The notes under the pieces: model-generated | Database searches by the model: none | Told to the model about the DNA's origin: nothing | Seen by the model: only the letters and a program-made list of their open reading frames with translations | Program-made: the position numbers and the translations under genes | Part shown: positions 11,801-22,596 of the stretch, in pieces | Layout: each line of letters begins with the position of its first letter | Numbering within the stretch: position 1 is the first letter of the stretch | Source: Cudoniella acicularis | Taxonomy: Eukaryota > Ascomycota > Leotiomycetes > Helotiales > Helotiaceae | Assembly: GCA_013054445.1 (NCBI GenBank) | Contig: JAAMPI010000026.1 | Coordinates: 28,710-92,709, forward strand | Length of the DNA stretch: 64,000 bases | Direction: 5' to 3'

Positions 11801-14800
11801 ATGGACACCACGTCTGCGCCTCTGGCGGATTATTTCTGGATCGCCGGAATTGATTCCCTTTCCTACAACGATCCAGTAACAGGCTTTGCAAATGCCAGAG
11901 ACAAAAGCAACATTGGCACCGGTCCACCCTCACCGAATGTCGACGTGACGATAGAGGAAGGGGATAGTGAAGGGGAATCGCCTGTATCCTCGCCATACAA
12001 GGAAAATAACACGCCACGAGCGACGGCACGCCATTCTCGCAACAATTCCTGGAATCGACTGAGCAAACTAACCAACGACGCGCGGAATTCGATTGGCACG
12101 GTGGAGGAATTAGACAACACTAGCAGCAATCGAAGTAGCATTACTATAAAGGGTATTCCGACAAATGGGAATGGCCTCAGCAATGGCGGAGGCGGGGGTG
12201 CTTTGGGGGACTTCGATTTCGACCGGGCATTAATAAAGTTTGCAAACGAAAGGGAGCACTTTCTGGATGATCTGAGTTTCAGTGCTGGAGCCCCTACACA
12301 GGCCAGGCCACCAATGACAAACCCAAGAGCCGAGAGACTGAAAGTCGAGGATGTGGAAACATATGCTTCGCCAAGCAAGAGGAGCCCTCTGAGGAGCGTG
12401 GGAGGTAGTATACGAAGGAGAATTAGTTTCAGAGACATGAACAGTATGAAGAGACAATCGACTGTGGCCCAAAGAGCGAGTAAGTTTGTTTCAGAGTTTA
12501 CCACAAGATTGCCTGGGTATATATTAAGCTAGGGGTGTAATAGGTGGAGCTTGTTGATCCTTAGGAATGGGTGCTGACGTGTTATACTTGCAGCCTCTGT
12601 ACGAACATCCAGACGATTGAGTAACTACAACTCGGTCATACCGCCTCCCGAACCTTTGAATGCGGATCCTGATATGCACCCTTTAAAGCGGCGTTTCGAA
12701 CCAGTCCTCCTTGATAGATACCCCCCAAAACACGCAACAGATGAGTTGAAAAGACGAGGCAGATTCCCGGACTATGTACCAATGTTCGCCTTTCCAAATG
12801 ATATCAACATAGTCTCTTCAGACGAGCGACCTCGATCAACGTGGCATGGATTTGCTATGACGTCAGACGATAATTCTAAGATTTACGGCATCACAGTTAT
12901 AGTGTGGATGCCTCTCGACCAAGAGGCTGCAGCCAATGTCGAACGACGTTGTGAACTATGGAGACAAAGTCATATGACGAATGAAGAGCGGGAACTGGCT
13001 GCGAGCTTGGGAGAAAGATTAGCATTGGAACGCGCAAATTTGTCTCAATTGTTGGCTAAGCTACCTGGAGCCGTGTCTGGATCAGCAGCTAGAGAGTCTT
13101 TGGAGGAAGAAATCAGTGCTGTGGAGGAGAAGATTGGACTTATGACCGATATGTTACGACCTGTACGGCATGGGGCAGCCTCAAAGATTGATGGCTTGAC
13201 GGATGGAGAGACTGGACTTTGGACGCCAAGAGCTTATGGAATTCTAGGCCGAGACAGCAGCCTTACGAGCTTTTGGAAAGAGTGGTTAAGAGCTGTTGTT
13301 GTTCCAATGACGGATGGAGGGGTATTGAGAATTCCTCCAAGTTCTCCGAGGGTTGGACGATGGCAACCATTAGAACGATATGTCGTCAATCTTTGCACGG
13401 AAGCTTTGAGCCCAATATCGTCGAAGACTCAAGTCGAGCTTGCGGTTAGAGAATTGCGGCTATTTGCAAGGAAGGAGGCAATCAATGAGCTCCCAGAATC
13501 CCGAAACACGGACCTCTATGCCTTGTTCAGAGCACTGACCATCCCGAACATTGTGGCTTTATTTGAGTTTGCTCTTTCGGAATCCAGGATAATTTTTCTC
13601 TCATCACATACAGCCATGCTGCATCTAGCTAGCAAAGCGTTGGCGAGTCTGTTGTATCCGCTGAAGTGGGCCAGCATTTTTATTCCGGTTCTGCCTGCAA
13701 GGCTGCTCTCAGCGTTGGAGGCACCATGCCCCTACATTGTTGGAATTGAGAGAAGATATGAGAACATCGAACTGCCTGAAGATGACTATGTGCTGGTCGA
13801 CCTAGATCAGGACATAATTGAAGCAACCTCGCCTCCAACTCAGCTCCCACGTCAACAACGCCGAAAACTGGTTTCACTCCTTCAATTGACAGCACCACAT
13901 CACAACAAATGCGGCGTTCCAGTTGGACCACCACCCTATGCTGTTGAAACATTCCCGTATGATGCATTCTCATCCGAAAACGAGGCGATTTTCACGCAAA
14001 ATTCAAGTTCAAGTTCACTGGCGAGGTATGTTACCCAGAATTCGGCCACATTTGGTGAAGCGGATCCAATATTTGCTAAGAGAGCATCGGTTTTCAATGC
14101 TTTCTTGCAGTCAAAAAATGATCATACACGAGTTGAAAGACCTTCAACGAGCAAGTCAAGTAAGAACAGTCCACCATCGTCAGTTTCACCTGTTTCAACA
14201 AACTTTCCTGCCATGCCAACAACACCTATCTCACGGAACGACTCCGGCTTTGCTCTTGCCGCAACATTGAGGGAAAAGAGATCAGGACATTTTGATGCCA
14301 ACTCCAGGAGAAGTTCCTCGTTCGGTGTAGAGAGACAGGCCACGCTAAATCGCCCGAACATACCGTTTTCCAATGGCCACTCTGCCAGCTTCTCTACCTC
14401 GGCACTGTCAATAGACGCCAAATCTATGTATGGATACGCCCCTTCAACATACGCTGCATCCACCCTTGCTGCTTCAACAATCATGCCAAACATGCTTATG
14501 CAACCTGTTCGAAACACTGACACAACTATCTGGGTTGAAGGCCATTGTATGACATGGAAATCCAATGACGTAGCTTCGGTCTGCTCGATCTGTGATGAAA
14601 GACCTGATGGCGATGGAATTTATAAATGTACAGGTTGTAACACAACCTCTCATGGTCGCTGTCTCGGTCAAGTGTCCTTAGTTTGCCCGACTGCATTTCA
14701 TCCAGACCGTGTTCGGGCAGCGTTCGTTCGCTGTTTCTCGAGTCTTTTCTATACATACAGGAAGCATTTGGGAAAACCGTCGAGAGAGCAGAAGAATAAT

Positions 14801-15316
14801 GGCCAATTGTATGGCTTTGATATGGATGCGTTCATTAGAAGTTCGCCGGGAGATCAGCAGGAGTATCTCACTATGCTGAAGCAAACCCAAGGTATGGTCC
14901 AACACGCATCTCTATGGGCAACACAACTAACACTGCCTCTAATAATAGCCTTCAACGAGTTCATTCATGAACGCGAAATGTCTGCGTCAAACGTACCTAG
15001 CATCCAGCTATTCGATAGTATCATCCTCGCCAAAAAGTCCCGTGGCCGCTCCTCCTTCTTCTCCTCACATAAATCATCCAAGTCATCCTTCCTAGAAGAT
15101 GTCTCTGACCACTTATGGCGGAGCGCCGCTGTGCCAACACCGAATTCCAAATTTCCGGGGGATTATCGAACGGTGGTGTCGAGAATTCCAGCACAGCTTG
15201 ACGTGTCATTGATGAGAGAACCACGAATCATACAAGGTGCGCCGAGGATGGATATGCCAGGCAAGAGGGTTGGCAGAAAAGCTGTACCGAGCCTGCTTGG
15301 CGGAAGAGGAATGTAA
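11801..15316 (+). CDS. DENN-domain protein with C1 zinc finger
   Basis: Predicted guanine-nucleotide exchange factor for Rab GTPases, acting in membrane traffic. Three exons (11801-12479, 12594-14891, 14949-15316) give about 1114 aa. The first 225 residues are Ser/Asn-rich and disordered. uDENN follows (about 245-340, with YVPMFAFPNDI), then a helical insert and cDENN (about 500-640, with IIFLSSHTAMLHLASKAL and PYIVGIERRYE). After a long Ser-rich linker comes a C1-like finger (CSICDE...CTGCNTTSHGRC, about 920-950), then dDENN (RCFSSLFYTYRKHL). The third exon boundary is easily missed: a 57-nt GT..AG intron at 14892-14948, with an ACTAAC branch site, has no stop and is a multiple of three. Splicing joins TQ to AFNEFIHERE. 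The specific Rab partner cannot be told. Confidence 0.88.
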
Positions 15317-16635
15317 TATCCTCAGAACGAGACGGCCAAAAAATAAACATGAAACAAGAATAAAAGCAACAACGAGAGAAGGAATAATGATGGACCAAAT
15401 AATCTGTATGTAAAGATACGGGACTCGGAGCATATGCATCAGCGAAAGCATGTCGGGGTTTTATTGGGCCGACTGGGTTGCGTTTTTACTAATCGGCCGT
15501 ACATTGTACATATAGGTGTTCTTGGGATGGATGGAATGGAAGGATGGAACTGGTGGAGTGGGTAGGATTTTTGCTTTTGCTTGCATAGAAAAAGGCGCGA
15601 CCATTGCGATGCGAAGTAGTGAGACGGTGGTGGTAGAGAGAAAGCGAAATAGAAAGGGAGATGTTGGATTATATGCATCAGATGAGTTCAGAGAAGAGAA
15701 TGAGTGGATGAGTAGTGGTGCAATTTGAACGTTAGAGAGAGAAAAGTGGAGGAATTAATGCATCAAATGCTGTCCATACCTATCACTATTCCATTTTTCT
15801 TGCCTTGTGCCTACGTATATGACTCACGCGACACTGACTTAACAAATAGTCCTTATAGTTCAGCTTACTGTAAGCATTTTTGTTTCAACAAGCAAAGCGA
15901 AGGTAAATCTTGATTGGTCTCAGATGCTTTCGTCTCCCGATGCTCTTCTGTCAAATACTGTAATACTACTTAAGTACCGTGTCTAGCAGCAAACGTCTTC
16001 CTGTCCTCACCTCAACCTCGTCGCAAAACTAACACCATTTATCCAGTGTACACCAGAACACCAGATCTTCCAATCTACCTCTTGCAGCCGGTTGTGGCTC
16101 TCTGTTGATCATGAGCACTCATATTTCCCCAAAAGAGCTTGTTCCCAAATCGCCTGAAAACCTTGCGGTTTCCAGATTTATACTTTGGTAGGGCGGGGTG
16201 GTATTGTTTATCATGTAGAAGTGAGCCATCTCAGGAAGGAGCGTTGTCGTTCGCACTCCTTCCCAACTCGAGAAACAAGAAACACTACAAACTCTCAATG
16301 GAGGAAGGTATAACACAAAAACTTTCCTGTTATCTTTAAGTGTCGATAATCTTCTTCTTCTTCTTCCACTTCCAATGACATCCACGTCGCTGGCTAATGC
16401 CCAAATAGTTTCTTATCCTCAGTAGTGCTACATCCACACAGAAGGTTTGAACCATATCCGCGGTTTTACCTCTGGAATTTAGGCAAATAATGCTAACAAT
16501 AGATTTGCAGGCCAGAACCATCGAACATCATGCCACTCAACGAACCCCTTCCTCCCCCCCAACCCTACCGATAACCGTTTAGGCGTTATAAATGACGCAG
16601 CAAATCACTACTTTTGGGGATTCAAATTTCAGAAT
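15317..16635. other. Intergenic, no gene seen
   Basis: Holds the 3' end of the DENN gene and the upstream region of the next gene. A short CTT run lies near 16350. Open frames are short and unsupported. Confidence 0.45.
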
Positions 16636-17301
16636 ATGACCGATGACGAAAGGGTACAGGTGATCCTCTCCGTTGAACCCACTCTTCGCGCAGAAGGTGA
16701 AGAAGCACTTGCTGTCCTCATTTACAATCGAAGTTTGCCACTCACGGCCCAACAAAAACGAACGAAAAAGCTCGATTTCATTCTTGGAACTACAAGGGAG
16801 ATGGAAAGACGGTTTTTTGAAGACCTGGAGGAACCTATCGACAAGTTATTCCCCGGCTTGGCAAATATCGATTTCGCACCAGAGGCTGTCGAAAGAAGGA
16901 TAGGTTCATTGGCCGCTGCATTGAGTCTTTACTTTGAGCTCTTTATGGAGAAAGTCCCTGAGGATTCTAAACACATTCCACTGGTGATAGACTTGATGAA
17001 CACAAGGGGAACGGAAATTGGGCATAAGGTGGTAAGCATCGTTACAGCAAGTATAGTGTTGGAACTCAAGATCAGAAACAAGGAGGATTCTAGGAGCATA
17101 TTATCCAATAAGGTAGCTCTATACTTCGAATTCGCACAGTTCGAAGCCCGAGTCAAAGCAATGAGGGGGCGAATATATAAACATCGGAAAGCAGATGAAG
17201 CCGAAAGAGCGGGACAAGATGCAAGTTCTCTGCTAAAAGAATTGGGAATGGGACCTGATTGGAAACTAGACGCTCGAAATTCCTTCCTTGTTTGGCTTTG
17301 A
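16636..17301 (+). CDS. Hypothetical helical protein, 221 aa
   Basis: An intact single-exon frame from an ATG. Not recognised. The sequence is mostly alpha-helical and charged, with no signal peptide, membrane segment or known motif. A hydrophobic patch (SLAAALSLYFELFMEK, about 95-110) and a basic stretch (RGRIYKHRKADEAER, about 177-191) stand out. Length, codon usage and absence of stops support a real gene. It lies just before a decayed AT-rich island and may be lineage-restricted. Function unknown. Confidence 0.6.
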   Translation: MTDDERVQVILSVEPTLRAEGEEALAVLIYNRSLPLTAQQKRTKKLDFILGTTREMERRFFEDLEEPIDKLFPGLANIDFAPEAVERRIGSLAAALSLYFELFMEKVPEDSKHIPLVIDLMNTRGTEIGHKVVSIVTASIVLELKIRNKEDSRSILSNKVALYFEFAQFEARVKAMRGRIYKHRKADEAERAGQDASSLLKELGMGPDWKLDARNSFLVWL

Positions 17302-18763
17302 TGGCAAGCTCATGATATTCAGAAGGCCATGCTGGGTTAAAAGCTTCATAACTTTGCTTGCATTGTTGATTGTATCGTTATCACGATTTGAATACTTGGT
17401 ATTTTTCAAATCCAGCGCGATTATTCCAGCAAAAATTCAGATTCACGTTCTGAGTACATTGTGACCTAAATTCGGAAGTGCAATCCCATTGTACGTCCAT
17501 ATACCAAAACGCCTTTGTTGGGTCCGCAAAGCGAGAGTGAAACCGGCTCCACTCCAGTTCCAACGTTTGTGCTGAACACAGATTGAAGTTCGATTCTTTG
17601 TTTGATCCGCAACAAGCAACCCCGAACTTCTTTCCATTCTACTCTTTTCACCTCAGCCTGACTTCACTGTCAGTAGTCTTGCCAATGGCCTAAGATGCAT
17701 GTCTATTTTCTAGAGTCCTCTAGAATAATGGATGTTGGAAGCCCAGAAAATTCACGAAAGAGCTTACCTTGTAGATATTTTCAACCCTTGAGGTGCAACA
17801 ATCAGGGCCGAGTATGGCCGGTTGTGGTTGCAGCCATTTACGAAGATTACAGACGTGCTTAAAATTATTTCAAACAGTGTTCCTGCTGTTCTTTGATGTC
17901 TCTTTCTTTCATTGGGGGGATGTCTCGCTTAGCCAATAGAATCCACTCGGCTATTCTCGGTAAGGCCCCTTTTAAGCTTCTTTCAGGAGAGCATTCATAA
18001 ACTGTGGGAGGTTTTTGAATAGCTTAAGATCTTGTGACGTAGTGGTTTATTCTTTCATTAGTGATGGAGATTGTTTTGAATATTTCTCTTTTTGTGAATA
18101 ATTTAAGAGCTTATATACAAATGTAGTGTATGACTTTTATCTTGTTAAACTTAGTAGTTAATGATTAAGACATAAGAAATAGTCTCAAAATTAAACAATC
18201 TATAAAACGATTTAGGCACTAATAGTAAAACCATACTTCCTATGAAAGTTCTAGAGAGCCTCGTTTACTATGCTAGCCATACTAGTCTAACTAGATAAAA
18301 ACTAGGGTATGATGTTGGGCCAAGACAATAGAGCAAAGCGACGTATAGAGGTAGAAGCTGAAGCCAAAGGAATGTGCTTCCCGTAGCTAGCTAAATTTAG
18401 AGAAAGAAAGACAATCTCTTATGTGGCCAATAGAAGCACGTTATCTATGGAACGGCGCAAACAAAAAAAAACAAACGGTGAATGCCTTGATCTAGGATCT
18501 ATAATAGCTGAAGTCTATGGAATCTAGGTTTGCCTACGAAATTCAGCTCTAAATTACATTGAATGAAGAAGCGAATTTCACTAGAGCTGCAGCACCATGG
18601 TAACCTAGTTACTCGGTTTGACTTTGACCGCCAAGCCTAACAAATCCCAACCTTGTCCACGACCTATAAATACGCCAGCTACACATTCTCCACATCGATT
18701 TTTCTTTTCCAAAACACAAAATACATCTTTGAAGTAATCTGAACGGAAATCTTCAATAACAAA
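17302..18763. other. AT-rich, CTAG-rich decayed island
   Basis: No gene. From about 18000 the DNA becomes AT-rich, with many TA steps and many CTAG tetramers (about ten between 18240 and 18610). This looks like old repeat DNA altered by C-to-T change in CpA context, as in repeat-induced point mutation. No terminal repeats or transposase are recognisable. Confidence 0.45.
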
Positions 18764-20252
18764 ATGCCCCCTCATTGGATGCTGACGAAGAGCACGGATG
18801 CTTTTGATGAAGCAGAACAAGCAGACACGCACTCTCCAAAGCCATCTCCTTCCGCACAAACTACTATGGAATTTACCGCTCTAGTCGACTAGGATATTAA
18901 AGACTTGGAAGCAATCTCCGATGCCCCAAATTCTAAGTCGAGGTCTCTTAAGGTAGGTAAGAAGACAGACCTCTTTCCTAGTTTTATAACCTTTTACAAA
19001 GCTAATAACTTAAAAGGTGGCGCGAGTTCAATAGATACAAATGACACTGAAGGCTCTACAGAGAAAGGCCCTTTAGCAACCTTGACTGAAAGAAGCACAA
19101 GACCTAAGATAGGATCCTCGTGCAATGGTGATAATAAGCTCTCTTTCTCTTTAAGCCTAGACAGCTAAGGCACTACTTCTTCCGACCCTGACAACAACAA
19201 TGGCACCCCTTCTTCACAAAATGGTACACAGCCTAGTGAGAAGAAAAAGAGATGTGTTAAGAAAGCTTCCACAAAAGCTGCGAACAAAACATCTAATACA
19301 CTTGCGAAGAACGGCTCCCCAACACCACACAATGAAGGTGCTATTGCTACCCAGCACACCACTAATAATAATCCTAGCGGAAATCAAGTTGTCTCAACAA
19401 CACGAGCCACAAAATACGATGAAGACGATGACCAAAACGATGATGATGATGATGACCTGATTTCTCCCGGGGATCTGGCTGAAGCTGCAATTTTAGCAAA
19501 TGCTGAAGCTCAACAGGAACCAGAAAGGATGGGTGCCAAACAACATAACTTTTCTAGAACCCATGCTCTGCAGGGTGCTAGTCGACACGCCCATCACAAT
19601 CCACATATTGCACATTCCAACACACCACAGTATACCTCTTTCCAAACTGGCAATGTTCATAGAGGCAACTTTCCACAAGCTACTGGTTTAGGACCAGGTA
19701 AGTTTTAGTTGAAATGCTAGCCATTTATTACTGATATATTTACTAGCCGGTAACCGGCCCCGGAGTTCCGGGATAAAGACTCTTACAGCCACCGCCGGGA
19801 TTGGCCCCTGACCGCAACTTGTACAAACGCGGATATAATATGTCCCAGGTAAGATTTCTTTTCGAATTGTTTCCGATTTTTCACAGGGAGTGTAAGCTCG
19901 AGTATAACCTAACATTTATTAGGACGCGAATAATGAATCTGTCGCCATGCAGAGGAAGATCGCTCATCAAAATCACACAAATGATGCCTCACGGGATTTA
20001 GTCAATCAGCTTATGCTTCAAAATAGTCAACTTTTGCAGCAGAAGTTTTATCTTGTGCACCAAAACACTCAACTTGTGCATGAGAATAATTATCTTGGAA
20101 ATCAATACAACTATCTGTTGCGTCGAAATCACGAGAATGCCCAGCAGGAGGCGCATAAACGTACAGTCGCCGATGCTGCCGATGGCAAGAAAGGAGCCGA
20201 CCGCATCAAAAAAGAAAGAGGATTCATCTTGAGCTTGTCTAGTTCTGCATGA
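18764..20252 (+). pseudogene. Decayed orphan gene with acidic run and Gln/Asn-rich coil
   Basis: Reading from the ATG at 18764, one frame continues for 311 codons but for an in-frame TAG (18890) and TAA (19166). It encodes a Ser/Thr/Asn-rich protein with a run of aspartates (about residue 230, coded by GAT repeats near 19440). A donor follows at 19698. Downstream exons encode a Gln/Asn/His-rich helical C-terminus (19923-20252: VNQLMLQNSQLLQQ and LVHQNTQLVHENN). The short middle exon (about 19790-19850) does not join in frame without a slip. Both stops fit C-to-T changes in CpA context (CAG to TAG, CAA to TAA), although the TAG could also come from TGG. The family is not recognised. The clean C-terminal frame suggests recent decay or a partly functional locus. 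Confidence 0.5.
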
Positions 20253-20479
20253 GATTTTAGAAAAGTTAAGTACCAAGAACATACGACAATAAAGACAATA
20301 TGCGGGGGGAAAGGATTATAATTCCACTAGGAGACGAAGGTTATGACTAGCATGCTGATGATATAGACTGAGCGCAGGGAAAAGTATCTATGCTGAGAGA
20401 CATAGCCGTGCAACGGAATGGGAATCAGCAATCAGCAATGCAAAACCCCAAAATACAGTAGTTACATAGAAAAAAAACA

Positions 20480-21569
20480 TCACTTTATTTTGGTCCCTAG
20501 ATTCCCGGTGCTCAAGAATCCCCGATTCCCCATCGTGCCCCGCCACCCGATTCCCAAGGTTCCAAATATAAGTCTATCATCGACGGGTACGACTCCGTTG
20601 CCTTCAGGATCAAGAATTTCCTCGACCAGGAAACAAACCTGTTGTACATCTCCCGGCATGAGAACCGGTCTTTCCATCTTCTCCCTATCTGTCACAATTT
20701 CCCAGTTGATTCCTCGACTGCTGAATCCTTTTTTTGTTTCTAGAACAACGGTGTCAAGTGTGATTGTTTCCTCTCCGCAGTTTTCTAGTTGTGCTTCTAA
20801 GGCCCATTTTTTACCCTTCTTTTCTCCGTTTTCTCCATTCGGAGAAGGCAGGATTCCCGCCTTCGTCCGCACAACCATACACCCCTTGCAAACGAACTGG
20901 TATAGTTTCCTAAAGGTCCGTACCTTCCCAGAAGTAGGTGTTGTCTCCGTATATGTCACGGTGACAGCTAGAACATGGCTTCCCTCTTCCTTTAAGTCAA
21001 AGTTTACTACTTTCTGAAGGCTCGTTCCGGGTTCCAAATCGACCCCATGGTGGTGTTTCTTCTCGCTGTCTTCTTCTCCGTTATGTTCGTGTTCTGAAGT
21101 CTCCAGGCCAAGAATGAGCGGGGTAGGGATTCCCGAGCTGGGGATCTTCATCTCGGCCTCTATCCGCACATTGGTAATTGTTTTCGCCGTGTTGGCTCCT
21201 GCAAGCAGCTCGTTGTTCGCACAGAGCGTACATGAGAATGTTTCTCCAACGTATGCCGAGCCAAACGCAGGGGGTAGCGTCAGCAACGGAGACAGTATGA
21301 AGGCATCATTCTTTGTCGACGGGTATGCTAACGAGGCGGAAGGGGCAGAAAAGACGCTCGGGGAATCGCTTGGGGACTGCGCAGGTGTAGGCAAGGGGAG
21401 AGGATGTTGGATGGATAGTGAGGGGCGTGAAAGCCTGTTCTGGCCGTTAGCAAATCGCCCCTCCCTAGTTATAGCTCTGTGGAAATTTGATTTACCTGAG
21501 GACTTTAAGAGAGACAGAGTGAGGCTCCTTGACGGCATCTACAGTCGACACACCGCGCTGGAGCGCCAT
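20480..21569 (-). CDS. trappc13: TRAPPC13 (DUF974) trafficking subunit
   Basis: Homologue of TRAPP complex subunit 13, a component of TRAPPIII-type tethering complexes in ER-Golgi traffic and autophagy. Two exons (21569-21496 and 21434-20480) with a 61-nt intron give 342 aa. The true start is the ATG at 21569: splicing joins SVSLKVLR to LSRPSLSIQHPLPLP, whereas the other frame across the intron reads unrelated sequence. Diagnostic blocks are YVGETFSCTLCANNELL (about 85-100), TNVRIEAEMKIPSS, VVNFDLKEEGSHVLAVTVTY and VRTFRKLYQFVCKGCM. The C-terminus ends with STGNLGTKIK, as expected. Head to head with the SET gene, 180 bp between the starts. Confidence 0.9.
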
Positions 21570-21749
21570 ATTTCACTTGTTCCGTCAAGCCATGTGTGTC
21601 TGTTGCACAGCTGTGTGAGGTGGTAGGAGAGGTTGAGGTTTATTGGAACGTGATTCTGCCACTGCCACCGCTTTCTTATCGTTGCTTTTGCGAAATATTT
21701 CCACCCACAATCGGACCGTCCCTGCAGGCACTCGAGCCACAAACGTAAA
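21570..21749. promoter_or_regulatory. Divergent TRAPPC13/SET promoter
   Basis: Only 180 bp separate the two ATG codons, so both promoters must overlap here or lie in the leaders. No specific box is called. Confidence 0.5.
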
Positions 21750-22448
21750 ATGTCGGCAGAGATTACAAGGCCTCTAAAGGAGGCTGTGGATGGCATTCCC
21801 TTACAAAGAGCAGACGGTCTGATTCTTGTGCTGGAGACTCCTAAAGGTGAAACCCCCCCGCATCCATGCAACCCACCCCCTTTCTACAGGTTCCAAATAC
21901 TTTCCGCGGTATGAAGACTAACAATGCTCTTTAGGCCGTGGTGTGTTTGCAAGCAAAGACATTCCTGCTCGGACCGTCTTAGAGGTCTCGCCAGTTCTGG
22001 TATTGGATCCCAAGGAAAATGACGAGCACATTAAGCACACAGAGCTGTACCACTACACATAGTAAGTGGACACGTGATCTCTTTTTTTTGTGGCCATTTA
22101 AAGACTAACCATTCGACTGATAGCAATTGGCCATATACAGCTCCTCAGAATGGCGTGAACGGCAAAAGTCAAACCAATGGCTCAAGAGCTCCTTTGATGA
22201 CCCAAGCTTTGATTCTCGGCCTGGGAAGCATGTTCAATCATTCAACACAGCATCAAAATGTTGGATGGGAACGAGACCTTGCCAAAAAGCTGATCACGTA
22301 CACAACGCTTCGGAACGTCACCAAAGGGGAGGAACTTTGCATTTCTTATGGGCAGCGACTCACGTTTAGAGATTCAGAGGAAGAACAGATGGCAAGTGGA
22401 CCAGAGGATTGGACAGAAGTCTTGAATTACATGGAGTTGATTGATTGA
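21750..22448 (+). CDS. Small SET-domain protein
   Basis: Predicted protein lysine methyltransferase of the short fungal SET class. Three exons (21750-21846, 21935-22061, 22124-22448) with 88- and 62-nt introns, each with a GACTAAC-type branch site, give 182 aa. The start gives MSAEITRPLKEAVDG. SET motifs: GRGVFASKDIPARTVLE (motif I, about residues 33-50), GSMFNHS (the conserved NHS, about 115) and KGEELCISYG (about 150). The protein is nearly all SET core, with no pre-SET cysteines and no visible post-SET cluster, so a non-histone substrate is possible. The substrate cannot be assigned. Convergent with the KH gene, 148 bp apart. Confidence 0.88.
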
Positions 22449-22596
22449 TACTGCGCATTTTGTGTCACAATCTTTTGAGAGTTCTTGCTAGTAGTGTACA
22501 AGTGGGATATCCTGCAATTTGACGATCCGCGATCCTGATGAAAGGTCATGCAAGGATAAAATGAAGAGAAGTTGGAAAGCAACCTTAATTAGAAGT

